From Podarcis raffonei (lineage: Eukaryota; Chordata; Lepidosauria; Squamata; Lacertidae), in contig NC_070603.1 of NCBI RefSeq assembly GCF_027172205.1, positions 10,972,001-11,036,000 on the forward strand: a stretch of DNA of 64,000 nt. Direction: 5' to 3'. The translations under genes and the position numbers were made by a program. Positions within the stretch are counted from its first letter, which is position 1, and every line of letters begins with the position of its first letter. Shown one piece after another: positions 53,305 to 64,000 of this stretch. The notes under the pieces are model-generated. The model was not told where the DNA came from and did no database searches. It saw only the letters and a list, made by a program, of their open reading frames with translations.

Positions 53305-53986
53305 ACTGGCCCCAACAACATCACACATACCATCTCGGGACTATTTAATTGCTCATCGTCTAACATTGTATATGCTATCAAATGCCAACAGTGTCCTTTA
53401 GCTCTCTATATTGGACAAACAGGCCAAACCTTACGCCAAAGAATAAATGGACATAAATCGGACATCAAGAATCACAAGACAGAGAAACCAGTAGGAGAAC
53501 ACTTCAATCTCCCAGGACATTCTATACAAGATCTCAAAGTAGCTGTTTTACTACAAAGGAATTTCAGAAATAGACTAGAAAGAGAAGCTGCTGAATTGCA
53601 ACTCATTACCAAACTTAAAACCATGGAGAGACCTGGTCTGAACAAAGACATTGGATTCTTATCTCATTATACATGACAAAGCCATTTTTCACCTTCTCAC
53701 CCCTTGCTTTTTCCTGTAAGACCTATTGCAGTCGTTAAGAGTCGTCAACAGGCTCATCACAGCTATCTGCCAATCACCCATTCCCACCACCCTTCTGAGT
53801 AATACCCCTCCCCACCTTCTCACTATATAGAAGGATCTGGCAACTTCTGTTTCAGTGTATCTGAAGAAGTGTGCATGCACACGAAAGCTCATACCAAGAA
53901 CTAACTTAGTTGGTCTTTAAGGTGCTACTGGAAGGAAAAAAAATTTTTGTTTTGACTATGGCAGACCAACACGGCTACCTATCTGT
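53305..53986 (+). mobile_element. Penelope-like element with GIY-YIG coding sequence
   Basis: An 11-bp duplication, AATGTGAAGTT (53294-53304 and 53987-53997), bounds a 5'-truncated insertion. The frame is open from the duplication to the stop at about 53675: FNCSSSNIVYAIKCQQC, ALYIGQTGQTLRQRINGHKS, KPVGEHFNLPGH, LQLITKLKTMERPGLNKDIG. The paired cysteines, the YIG triad and the R..H spacing identify the GIY-YIG endonuclease that closes the ORF of Penelope-like retroelements. A ~300-bp 3' region with a hammerhead-like motif and GCAGACCAACACGGCTACC follows. Confidence 0.85.
53861..53886 (+). ncRNA. Hammerhead-like motif in Penelope 3' region
   Basis: CTGAAGA (53861-53867), stem GTGTGCATGCACAC (53869-53882) and GAAA (53883-53886) match the hammerhead core plan. 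Penelope-like elements of other eukaryotes are known to carry hammerhead ribozymes. Pairing of stems I and III is not evident to me, so this is a candidate. Confidence 0.45.
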
Positions 53987-54097
53987 AATGTGAAGTTGTT
54001 TAGGGCAGTGGTCTCTCTTGGGGAGAGAGAAAAAGAAGAAAAGCAAAAGTCCCGTTTACCTACCCGGATTCAAATCCCAGCTTCAGCCATAAAGCGC

Positions 54098-55111
54098 TGT
54101 TATAAGAATTCTAAGGTCCCAAATATAAAAGAAGCATTCATAAATGTACAAGGCAAACACATACATAAGTACAGTATATAAACCACGTGTCTGAAATAGT
54201 ACAGGAGAGCAATCCTGAAACCATTTTGACTCTCCCAGTGACCTCAAATATTTCTCTGCAAGGTGGAAGGAAATGGGAAAGCCTCTCTGTTGTATTTTAC
54301 TTACCTGTCTTAAGGCTATAAAGGTACCCCTGCCCGTACGGGCCAGTCTTGACAGACTCTAGGGTTGTGCGCCCATCTCACTCAAGAGGCCGGGGGCCAG
54401 CGCTGTCCGAAGACACTTCCGGGTCACGTGGCCAGTGTGACAAAGCTGCATCTGGCGAGCCAGCGCAGCACACGGAAACGCCATTTACCTTCCCGCCAGT
54501 AAGCGGTCCCTCTTTATCTACTTGCACCCGGAGGTGCTTTCGAACTGCTAGGTTGGCAGGCGCTGGGACCGAACAACGGGAGCGCACCCCGCCGCGGGGA
54601 TTCGAACCGCCGACCTTAAGCCTTATAGTCTTAAGGCTATATTTCTGTATAAATAGGGTGATCCTGTGACCCGGATTCAGGAATTAAAGTATTTACTATC
54701 ACAAAAGAATGGCCAGGCTGCCCAGGTAAAGCAATCAGTGACCATTGTCAAGTAACCTGGCAAACAGGATTTCTGCTGTAGACAGCCTCCTGTGATGTAT
54801 TTCTGCTGTAGACCCACCTCCTTCTGTGATGTATGTATGATGCTTTAGGGAGTGGTCTTGGACTACAGGGTGGGCAATTTCAAGAGTCTATATAAAGGGC
54901 TTGCGCACCATTGTTCTGGGTTCCTCCTCGCTCCTGCGTGTGATGAATGGGGACCCTGTTGCAACAGTTTAATAAAGATCAGGCTTACTAGCTGCTTTGC
55001 TTCTCAGTTTTCTCCGGTTGGCCTCTGTTGTTTTCTCCTACCGATAGGGAACACACTTTAGGACTCTTGGATATCCCATTAGGGAAAAGGAGCTGGTTTT
55101 TTTCTGTAACA
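54098..55111 (+). mobile_element. Solo LTR fossil split by a SINE
   Basis: TGTTATAAGAATTCTAAGG to TTCTGTAACA, with a TCTATATAAAGGGCTTGCGC box and the polyadenylation signal AATAAAGATCAGGC. The flanks GCGC (54094-54097) and GTGC (55112-55115) fit a 4-bp duplication with one CpG-type change. No internal retroviral genes lie nearby. Without the SINE it is about 690 bp and looks like a whole LTR. Confidence 0.8.
54321..54627 (-). mobile_element. Sauria-type SINE, subfamily B
   Basis: Flanked by the 14-bp duplication GTCTTAAGGCTATA (54307-54320 and 54628-54641). The head is incomplete and ends in CCGCCGACC followed by TTAAGCCTTATA. It carries the subfamily-B changes (CCCGTACGGGCCAGTC, AAGCGGTCCCT). 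Confidence 0.92.
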
Positions 55112-55115
55112 GTGC

Positions 55116-56760
55116 AATTGGCGAATTTGTGTCAATCACGCTCTCTCAGCCTACCTAACCAATCTCATAGGGTTGTTGCAGGAATAAAGGAGAGTAGTCC
55201 CGTCCATGGACAGACACCCCAGCCTTCCTTTTTGGAAAGGTGGGATATAAATGCAATTCGTTGCTGGCCTCTGTCTTGGGAGACCGTGGAGGAGTGCGCC
55301 TTTGGGGGTGAAGTCAAACCATTGAAGAGTTACAGTGCTTGCTGTGGCTGCGGAGACTGACATGGGACATGTTTTGTTGCAGCTGGGGCAGGATGAAGAT
55401 GTCTGGTTGTGCTGCTGTACAGGCAACCCACGATTTGCGCAGGGATTGCGTTTGTCCCCTGTGTGTGCATAAGCCCACCCCATCCTGCCCCCCATTACTC
55501 TCTCTTTAAGGTCTAAAATGACCCACACGTCAGCGGCCCTGTATCAATTGAACATGCATGAAAGGGTTGCCGCCTGTAGTAATAGTATAGGCATGCAGCA
55601 GTTTCATGAGATACTATCCAGAGTTTGCAACTAATTGCACTGTGGAGGTGCCCAGTGACTGTGGCAGATAACCAGCCACAGATCCAGCTGAACAGGATTG
55701 TGCAAGCTCTAACCCTAAAGCATGACGCACATGGGATATAGTGTTCTTTATTCCTACGGCGAGAAGAGTTCTGTGAAGCCCAAGTTCCAGTGTAAGAGTC
55801 GGAATGTATTGATTAATTAAACAACTTTCTAAAGTATTCCCACACCATAATAGAAATCTGGAAGAATTTCAGCAGTTCCTCCAAGATCACATGGACTTAT
55901 GAGAGACAAGAAAAACCGAAGGGAGGCTTCCATAACCAGGAAGGAAATCAAAGTGTGTGCCAGCCAGATGGGAGGAGTGATCCCTGACCAGGCAGACACC
56001 ATTAACAGAATGGCAGGTGCCTTAAACAGCTAAATTGATCTATTTGATTGTGTCATCTCTGAACCAGAAGGGAGAAACAAATTGCAAGTCACACACAGAA
56101 TAGGTTGTCAAAGGTTCCAGAGAATTCCTACTTCCGAGTTTCTTATTTTACTCACCCATTAAAAACACCCCCTCCACTTTTTGCAGCCCTACCTAGGAAT
56201 GTGGTTTGTTTAAATGACTTGGACAAAATATGACAGTGCTAGAAACCAACAGTTTCGCATCTCCTGGTAATCCTGTTTTTGTGCTGTCAGTTCTGGGTCT
56301 GCAAAATTCAAATTCTGCTGCACCAAGAAAAGTGGAATGGATCACTTGGCGTAATCATAACAGCAAGCCTACGTCTGTGTACTCAGAAGTGAGTTCCATA
56401 AAGTTCAACAGACTTTACTCCTAGGTAAGTAGGTGAGGAAGCCGATTTCTGGTTTTGATACTTGCACAAAAGGCACAGAACCCAAATGCCTCAGGTCCTG
56501 GAACTGTCATTCCACCTCTTCTCTGATTTCTGCAGGTATTTCATACATAGCTCCCAGCTCCATGGGATATACAGCTGTTGTGGATAACCCACCACCACCA
56601 AGAATCTGAATTCTGCACAAAATTTTGTACTTTTCCTCTAGAACCGGGGTAGGGAACTTCTGCCCAAGAAGTGAAATGTGGTTGTCTGTCCAGGTATCTC
56701 TGCATAGCCCTTGGGGTTCTTCATCAGCCTACTCTCCTCAATGCCTCTTGCTTGCTAGAT

Positions 56761-56803
<43 letters not shown>

Positions 56804-57527
56804 CTCTAACTTTTCCATGGGCGGAATGTAGCCTATGAAAGATTAAGAGTGTCACACTCATTTTCCTGCTCCCTTTTGCCTCTGGCCTTCCCACCACTGG
56901 TGTGCACCCCCCCCCCAGCCAATTACGCAGGAGGAGATGTGACCTTGGGCTACAAAAAGGCACCTCAATCACAACCAACACCAAGCCCTGCCTAAGACGT
57001 CATTACCAAGGCTAACTCCCACCCAAAGAGAAGTATTGCTTTGGCGCTTGTCTTCGGTTATTTCAGCAGCTGATCTGTTGGTACAAATACCACCCATAAC
57101 ATGGGTTTAGACAGCTGGGTGTCAGGAAGGAGAATTCCCATTCACCATGTCCATTAAAGGGACTATTATTAAGACAACCCCTCTTTGGAAGCAGCCACCA
57201 GCCATGCTCTGACCTAGCAACAAAACAAAAGAATCTGAAGAGGACCTGAAAGCTCTTAGAACAGGGTGAAGCACGTACATCTCCGGCCAACAAGGGGTGT
57301 CTAAGGTGGAGGGAGGATGCCAGGAAAGAGAGACTTTTGTCCCTGCTCCCTGGTTTCCCACTCACTAGCCCCCACCACCACTGAAACAGTGACGAGACTC
57401 AGTAAGAGCCAGAAACCGGATACATCAAAAACTGTGGTCATGTTGCATTTTGGTCAGTGCGAAACAGACGGGAAGAGGGGACAGCTGGGGACACAGTAGG
57501 TTAATGGGGGAGATCCCACGTGGCTCC
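55116..57527. other. COPZ1 downstream region
   Basis: The lower end of the last COPZ1 exon (3' untranslated region) must extend into this interval, but no single polyadenylation site is decisive; TTTATT (AATAAA on the minus strand) near 55747 is one option. A MIR-like SINE remnant lies at 55125-55260, an old repeat at 56375-56440 and a (TG)n run at 56762-56798. Confidence 0.4.
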
Positions 57528-57575
57528 TCATCGCAGTAGTGACCACTTGATCTGTTCCTTTGCTGACTGCAGCAC
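57528..57575 (-). CDS. COPZ1: COPZ1 last coding exon
   Basis: 48 bp: [15 protein letters not shown] and the TGA stop (57528-57530), after acceptor CTGCAG. Confidence 0.95.
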   Translation of the reverse strand: MLQSAKEQIKWSLLR

Positions 57576-60500
57576 CTGCAGACGGAAGTTGAAGGATTCA
57601 GATTTTTTTCAGCCTGCAACACACTCTCCACAAACCCAACCCTTTTGTGGTTAACAGGAAACACCTTGGTGGCAAACGCCTTAAATACTATCTGGAAAAG
57701 GATTCGTACTGCATGCACGCATACAAACATTGCCACCAACAGCCACAGCTGTACATCCCTAAAAATGCATATTCCCGTGACACTTCTGGAAAGGGGCTGA
57801 GCAACTTGCTTTTTCCAAAATGCAATGGCTGATATCTAAAAGAACTAGGAGCATTTCCTATGCACTACACTTAAGCTCAGCCCTCTCACCAGCCAAGATT
57901 CTGCTTAGGCTCCCTTTGGCTTGTGAGATTTAATCAACAGGTTTCCATACTTATTTCTATAGCCATAAAGACTATGAAGACTGGGTTGCTGTTCTTTCTT
58001 TTTTGGGCAGTCACAAATATCAGCATATTAAATTCTATCAGACGCCAAAAATGTGTTTATGGGATGCGATAGGCAGACGTATACTCCTAGCATGCCTCCT
58101 CAATTATTATTTATTTTACTTCATAACATTTATATACCGTTTGATTGTAAAAACCTCAAGGTGATTATTAGTGTTCATCTGGCAACAAGGATAAAAAGAT
58201 GAACACCAAAACAGGCCAGAATCATACCACATTATGATCAAATCAAGATCCAAATGCATGGGTAAAAAGAAATGTTTTTGTCTGGCACATCAAGTTAAAC
58301 AAAGTTGGTGCAATATCCCAGAAGCTTCAGGGAAAAGGGGAGGGGGAGGAGACATGTAGAAAAAGTGGTACCAGCAGCATTTAATGAAAGGTACCCAGCG
58401 AGATGTAGGCAGAAGACATACCTGTGACACTGTCTGCTCTGTAAGAGGGACATCCTCTCCCTGAAATACAAAGAGGGGAAACCACAAATTCAATGGTGTG
58501 CAGAAATAATAAAGCAATTGAAAGCAGGCCTGACTGAAGGATGCTGTATATAGACTTTCAGCCTAATACAGCAAGGCTCTTCTAGATCTACTGACTCCTG
58601 AAAGGAGACCCCATTCCTCTCTACTACATATCTGCTCTTGAGTTCCCAGCTCCTACCCAGGAGTTATGCATTGCTCAGAAATCTACCGCCCAATGTCACT
58701 TAGTCTAACCACTAACCAGATTACCAGCAGCAGCCTCCTCTTCCTTCCCCCCATCAACCTACCGTATTTTTCGCTCCATAAGACGCACCTGACCATAAGA
58801 CGCACCTAATTTTTAGAGGGGGAAAGCAAGAAAGAAAAAAAATCTGCGCAGAGCATGTAAGCGGCTCTCGCTGTTCTTGCTTTTAAGCAAGCAAAGCGAG
58901 AGCCACTTACATGGCTTCTCTCCTGCTTTGCGCAGCTCTCACTTTGCTTACCCATCCCTCCTCCCACCTCGCTGTAAAAGAGGAGGAGGAGACACTCGCT
59001 TGCTTTACAGTGAGGCGGGAGGAGGGATGGGCAAGCAAAGTGAGAGCTGCGCAAAGTGGGACAGAAGCCATGTAAGCGGCTCTCGCTTTGCTTGCTCCCG
59101 TCCGTCCCTCCTCCTGCTTCGCTGAGAAGCCAGCAGAGCAAGAGCCGCTCAGCGCCCCCTTTAAAGAGCCGCGCCGAGCCTGTGTGCGGCTCTTGCTGGC
59201 TTTTCCAGGAGGTAGGGAAGGGACAGAGGGCAGCCCGTCTGTCCCTTCTCCCACCTCAGGGAAAAGCCAGCAAGAGCCGCACACAGGCTCGGCGCGGCTC
59301 TTTTAAAGGGAGCGCTGAGCAGAACCTCCTGCCTGCATTTGCTCCATAACACACACACACATTTCCCCTTACTTTTTAGGAGGGAAAAGTGCGTCTTATG
59401 GTGCGAAAAATACAGTATGCAATTTGGCCTTAAAAAAATATTTTATTAGATTTCAAATATGTTAAGGGGGAAAAAAGTAAACAACATATACAAAAAACAA
59501 ACAAACCCACACCCCTCTCCCCAACACTGCAATTGGTTGATTTCTTCTGTCGTAAAATGGGTTCCTGTGCCCTTAAGCTAGGACAGAGGTCAGCAGAGAG
59601 GTCATGCCTACTGAAGAGGCATTCAAGGAAGAAGAAGAGAGATGGGTTTCACTTACCCGCACAGCAACTCTATGTAGTACCTGCTGGGGGTCACTCTCAA
59701 GAATCACCCTGTAAGAGATGAAGAAGCAATCATTCACTCAACTGGGCTACGCTCCAAGGGCAGGGCAGGAGCGATAGAAGTCATGCAAATGCAAGGGCCA
59801 CCATTAAGAATGCACATTCTTTCAACGCACACACACACATCCACACACGTATCAGATCTTGAAAAGAGCTGCGAGAAGTCTAGAAGTTTAGTGTAGTTGC
59901 TGGACTTACCCGCCATCCACAATTTCATCCACTGCCAGGAAAAGGCCCTCCATGTTTTCCATAAGTGCTCGCTTCTCCACATTCTTCCTACAGAAGGACA
60001 AACCAGATTCTGCTCAGTTGAGAAGCTGAGGGTCTAGGTCTCATCTTACCACCCGGGGCATCTCACAACCTAGCTCACTGTCAGAGCCTTAAGCACAGAC
60101 CTTACTCAGACGTGCCCCACATTTAAAAGCTTTGCTGTGCAATCGCAAGGACGATGAAGGAGCTGGGTGAGATGCAGTGAGGCTTTAAAAGAGATTTGGG
60201 CCAATTCCTGGAGGATAAGGAACCACAAATAGGGAGACTGCCGTTATACTCGTGTGTTGCTTGAGGGTTCCCGCAGGAATCTGGTTGCACATCGGGCTGT
60301 GAGAACAGGATGCTGAACTAGATGGGATTTTGGACTGCTCTAATGACTAGCAACTTGATGATAATCTCAGGATTCTTTAATTCTGCCCTGGATTTCAGGG
60401 CTTGTACCCTGAACCATGGGACACACAGAACCATACACAAAGGGCTTCCTTTAAATGGGGCATGAGCATACACATGTATTATGCACCACCACCCACACAA

Positions 60501-63500
60501 AGAAATTGCAATTCTACATTAATAAAAGCCGTATTCCAGAACCTAAATAAATATGGACAAATGTGTATTTAATGCAGAAGCAGGGGGGTTGGAGCCCCCT
60601 CCCAGCTCAGATTAGAAAAGCCCTCCCCCCACTTGAGCTTCAGGTGCCTGACCAAGACCTTTCCTTTCCAGCAGACATTTAAAGGAATTTTTCTGTTTTT
60701 AAGACTAATAGTAATTGATTTTATCCATTGTATGCTTTTAGTAATTTTTATGTACACCACTTACGAGATGTCGGCAATTAAATATCTTCAACAAATAAAT
60801 ATATAATATAGTTAAGGCAAGCAGCGCAATCATCTATTCGTTGCCATGAATATATTCCACTTCTGCTTAGACGTGGGTTAGGAAGCCAGAAGATGTGATG
60901 TGTATGTAAGGCTTTAGTTCGCCTCTAGCAGCTTCTAACCACCCCAATAGTTCCCTTCTAAAGTACAAAAGCCACAATTTTGGAGGCTTGATTCTGTGCT
61001 TTTGCTGTGCCACAACGGACACGCCTAGCACATCATCTTTATTATCGACGAAAAAGGAAAGAGGCACGACAGGACCCATATCCTGCACATCTGCCTCTGC
61101 CGAGGAAACCTTCTCTCTCTACTCACATGTGGCTACCAGCTGGACCCTTTTATATGCTCTTATCCCAGCTTACACACCTTCCTGAATAACCCATAACTGA
61201 GGTTGCAATCCTAAACTCACTTATATGTGAGAGTAAATCCCACCAAACTTCAATGGGCCTTTTTAATCTGTTGAAGACATGTCTTCATTATTCTGAGTCC
61301 AATTATAAATAACTATTTACATTATAAAACATGATGAGATGATACTATGAGGCAGCAGCTAAATGTGTTGCCCAAATTAAATTGCCCAGGGAAAATGTCT
61401 TGGTCTGTAAGTGCCGGTGCCAGTCTTTATTTCTGGGTAAACATGTACAGTATAACACTAGGGGTCACTTAAACCATTTTGGAGACAGGAGGCTGAAAAT
61501 ACTTTCAATTGATTTTATTGTGACTTAAAACATCCAGGGGTTGGGGGTGGAATCCAAACTATGAAATACTCCCCCCCCCCCCACTTCCAACACATTAAAA
61601 AATTAAGAAATGCTTTTGTCCTCAGTGGTGTACCCAACCCCAAAATGAATGCATTTGAGGCACAAAAACAATTCCCACATTTCACCCTGTGCAACCAGCT
61701 CAGCCACGACCAGAAAGAAGATTCTTACCGTAGCATCTGACTGAGTGAGTCGAAGAGACAGTTCAGCACAGCCATTAGCATTAGCTGCAAAGGAGAAGAC
61801 AAAAGTTTCAGAGCAAAGGAACCACACACACATGCACACAATCCATGTGATCTCATACAAAAGTGGCTCAAGGCAAAGCTGGCTTTGGAGCAATTTTGGG
61901 GGTGATTCCTAGAGGGCAATAGCATGGCATTGATTGCCAGCACCCCAACCCACCCCAAGGACATAGAAATCCAGGATCTTCTTGCTCTGTTGAAGTCATC
62001 CCTCTTAAAGCAGGGCTATGAAAGCCATGCCCCCAATATTCTCTTAGACTACAACTCCCATCAACCTCTCACTATTGGCTATGCTGGCTGTGGCTGATGT
62101 TAGGTGAAGTCACACAACAACTGAAGAACCACAGGTTCCCCACCTCTGCCTTAAAAGAATCCTGTGGGACTGTCAACTATTTTCAGGGAGGGTGGAGGAG
62201 TTCAACAAATCTCCCTCGCCTCAGCACCGCAGTGGCCATCAGCGTTGCAAGCATGCTTTGTGGCAGAGGAAGAAGCCAAGGATCTCACACAGCCCAAAGA
62301 TCATGACCAACATAACCTTCAGCAGGGAAGCCAGGATAGTCAAAACCTTGCATGCATCATTTCTGCAGAAAAGCCTCTTTGCCACCTAAGGATATACACA
62401 CCTCATTTTCATAGGAGCTGCCGATGACGTAGAAATACAGGTCAATGCTGCTCTTGTAAACAACTGTCAGTCCCTCTAGGAGAGCAATCTCACCTAGGTG
62501 GAGGGAGAGAGAAAAGGAATAAAATAACAAAAATAATAAGAGCTAGAAGAGAACATGAAGACTACAAGAAAAGCAGCACTCTTCCTGTTTTTCTCAATAG
62601 CTGCTAAGCAAGAAAGCAACATCCAGAGTCATCACAAAATCTTTGGGCGAGTTTACACCGCTGTAGGAAGATCTATCTGATTTGGGAAGGGGGGGTGCTG
62701 TTTAAATTGGACTACAATCTTGAATTGGCACCACTTGCTGCATAGTACAGACACCGCCAGCAATTATGCCCACATGCAGCACACATTTACACAAATGAGG
62801 TGCACACTGCCAAACATCCAAGCGCAGAATCCGCTGACTGAATTGCGCTAGCTCAGCTGCACAAGCACAAATAGAACAGCTTCTTTATGAGAAGGGAAAC
62901 TGAATGAAATGTCTTCTTTCAAGTGTTATCGCTGCTGCTTATGTCCTCCATGCACTCTGGAAGAGGCTGGAGGAGACTGAATTCGACTGGAATGTCATTT
63001 CTTAATTTAGAATAGAGTCACGTTTTCCCCTGATGAAGAACATTTATATTCAAAATACATTGGGGTATGTCAAAGATCTGCTTCTTTATCAATCTTTCTT
63101 GTACTGTCATTTTGATTTCTCATCACATACTAGTGTAGATACTGCTCCCCAATCGAAGCAAAGCCACTATAATCATGGTTATACACCCATGGAGCAGCCA
63201 AACAGCTGCAGAGCAGGTAAAACTTTTGCCACCTCCCTGCTCTGCATTTGCTGCTGCTGTCTTTGCAAGAGAGGAGAACTGCTGGACTACCCCTGGAGGA
63301 GGACGTGCATCAATATTCACCCACTCCAACCTCTGGGTGGAGTGGAGAGTATTTTTAAAACCAGATAGACAAACAAGGAAAGCCATGTAGATGTGTCTGA
63401 CTCTTCTGGCTGAAGGATTCCAGGGGGAGCCCTGTTTAAAATATGCATATATATGCATGTATATATTACAGTCCCAGGTGCCTTTCCCATCACGCTCCCC

Positions 63501-63594
63501 AGCAGAACCTACTATCTGTCCGGTGAGTTTTGTTGAAAATGTTCTTCTCAAAGGCCTTCTGCTCCTTGACAGTGGGGTAGGTGTCATCATAGTA
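57528..63594 (-). CDS. COPZ1: Coatomer subunit zeta-1 (COPZ1), 5' end outside window
   Basis: Seven exons joined on the minus strand (63594-63513, 62493-62402, 61784-61729, 59987-59910, 59708-59657, 58460-58422, 57575-57528) give 148 codons plus stop. The product starts [18 protein letters not shown] and ends [14 protein letters not shown]. Zeta is the small longin-fold subunit of the COPI coat, paired with gamma-COP in the F-subcomplex, and acts in Golgi-to-ER and intra-Golgi vesicle budding. [37 protein letters not shown] and the [13 protein letters not shown] exon distinguish COPZ1 from COPZ2. All introns are GT-AG and all phases join. About 29 N-terminal residues remain upstream of base 64000. 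No disabling change is seen, so the gene looks functional. Confidence 0.97.
58422..58460 (-). CDS. COPZ1: COPZ1 exon: [13 protein letters not shown]
   Basis: A 39-bp exon, phase 0 on both sides; acceptor TTTCAG, donor GTATGT. Confidence 0.95.
58762..59415. mobile_element. Long MITE (CCGTATTTTTCGC family) in a COPZ1 intron
   Basis: TA on both sides and the usual termini, but 654 bp, well above the 260-370 bp of its relatives. The GC-rich middle contains two large palindromes: one pairs about 58860-58960 with 59010-59090 (AGCAAGCGAAAGTGAGAGC-like arms), the other about 59155-59230 with 59255-59315 (AGCCGCGCCGAGCCTGTGTG arms). A COPZ1 pre-mRNA would carry long hairpins here. Confidence 0.85.
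59430..59530 (-). mobile_element. L1-like 3' tail fragment
   Basis: AAAAAATATTTTATTAGATTTC at the left edge followed by AC-rich, A-rich sequence reads as a minus-strand L1 3' end. No duplication was found. Confidence 0.45.
59657..59708 (-). CDS. COPZ1: COPZ1 exon: [17 protein letters not shown]
   Basis: 52 bp; acceptor CTTACAG, donor GTAAGT. The intron on its right is only 201 bp. Confidence 0.95.
59910..59987 (-). CDS. COPZ1: COPZ1 exon: [14 protein letters not shown]...EIVDG
   Basis: 78 bp; acceptor CTGTAG, donor GTAAG. Methionine stands where human COPZ1 has the second leucine of ALLENM, a mild change. Confidence 0.95.
60690..60800 (+). mobile_element. LINE 3' tail fragment (CR1/L2 type)
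   Basis: TTTTTATGTACACCACTTAC, GGCAATTAAATATC and AATAAATAAATATA resemble the squamate LINE 3' tail also seen near 11640-11750. It lies in a COPZ1 intron. Confidence 0.4.
61200..61290. repeat. Old dispersed repeat piece
   Basis: GGTTGCAATCCTAAACTCAC and AACTTCAATGGGCC belong to the same unnamed family as 42920-43150, in a COPZ1 intron. Confidence 0.45.
61729..61784 (-). CDS. COPZ1: COPZ1 exon: [18 protein letters not shown]
   Basis: 56 bp; acceptor TTGCAG, donor GTAAG. It ends two bases into an arginine codon. Confidence 0.95.
62020..62150. mobile_element. hAT-like MITE, degenerate, in a COPZ1 intron
   Basis: AGACTACAACTCCCATCAAC and GGTTCCCCACCTCTGCC match pieces of the palindromic hAT MITE plan. 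The second arm is decayed. Confidence 0.45.
62402..62493 (-). CDS. COPZ1: COPZ1 exon: EIALLEG...SSYENE
   Basis: 92 bp; acceptor CCACCTAG, donor GTGTGT. It encodes the central strand and helix of the longin-like fold ([18 protein letters not shown]). Confidence 0.95.
63513..63594 (-). CDS. COPZ1: COPZ1 exon: [12 protein letters not shown]...HRTD
   Basis: Acceptor CTGCAG at the right and donor GTAGGT at the left bound 82 bp. It ends one base into the serine codon completed by the next exon. Confidence 0.95.
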
Positions 63595-64000
63595 CTGCAG
63601 GGGAAAAGAAAGTATGCTTGTTACATGAGAGGCATGCGAGCCAAACCACTTGCTAGGGTCAAATGCTGCTCATGTCAGCTGCACAAACACGACACTCAAA
63701 CATTTATTTATTAAGCTTTACATTTTGTCAAGTTGTCTGTGCCTTTGAACAACTCCTAAGAGATCTCCTGCAATACAAGAACGGCTAACGAAAATTTGGG
63801 AAATCTTTTTAGTGACAAAACTATGAAAGAAGAGCAATAAGCAACAAAAAGGCAATATTTATATAAATTTTATCTCCCTTTAGAGGGAATAAAATAATGA
63901 CCAGATAGTACTATACAATTCTTTTTCACCAATATGATCTTTCGCTCTCACCACCTAATTTTTGCGAAAGCATTCAAAAATCTAATTCTTTATCCTTCCA

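Noticed and set aside
57528-63594. COPZ2 or a processed COPZ pseudogene
   Set aside because: Introns are present, all phases join, and diagnostic residues match COPZ1.

Overview
The window looks like nuclear DNA of a squamate reptile, most likely a lizard. About eighteen copies or pieces of a tRNA-headed Sauria-type SINE are present, with several RTE-BovB LINE 3' ends, an L2-clade LINE with ATT tails, CR1 and L1 pieces, Tigger/pogo-like and hAT MITEs, Penelope-like elements and solo LTRs. Lacertidae is possible, but I cannot prove it from the sequence alone.

Only two protein-coding genes can be supported. On the minus strand, from the right edge down to about 57.5 kb, lie the last seven coding exons of COPZ1 (coatomer zeta-1). 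All seven join in phase through GT-AG introns to give the C-terminal 148 residues of a protein of about 177. The first coding exon lies beyond base 64000. On the plus strand at 24492-25685 is a single coding exon for a claudin, best matched to claudin-34. It sits behind a strong splice acceptor and carries an unusual cytoplasmic tail built of 19-residue tandem repeats. A GC-rich stretch at about 1.27-2.0 kb with three CCAAT boxes in diverged ~42-bp repeats may be a promoter.

Layout: 1-3 kb, candidate promoter and MITEs. 3-16 kb, hAT, Tigger, BovB and SINE insertions. 16-19 kb, a CR1 fossil split by two SINEs and a hAT MITE. 20-23.5 kb, a ~0.6-kb segment present twice. 24.4-25.7 kb, the claudin. 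26-35 kb, LTR and hAT nests. 35-40 kb, mostly unique DNA plus two L2 copies. 40-42.3 kb, an LTR containing a BovB that contains an L1. 43-53 kb, L1, BovB, SINE and L2 copies. 53.3-55.1 kb, a Penelope-like element with GIY-YIG coding sequence and a hammerhead-like motif, then an LTR. 55-57.5 kb, mostly unique DNA. 57.5-64 kb, COPZ1.

Target-site duplications can be read for about thirty insertions, so many insertion events can be ordered in time. Nothing here looks like a new protein-coding system. The most informative observations are the nested insertions with readable duplications, two hAT elements sharing three copies of one 8-bp target, Penelope-derived hammerhead-like motifs including an inverted pair inserted as one unit, an internally deleted BovB derivative, and the repeat-built claudin tail.
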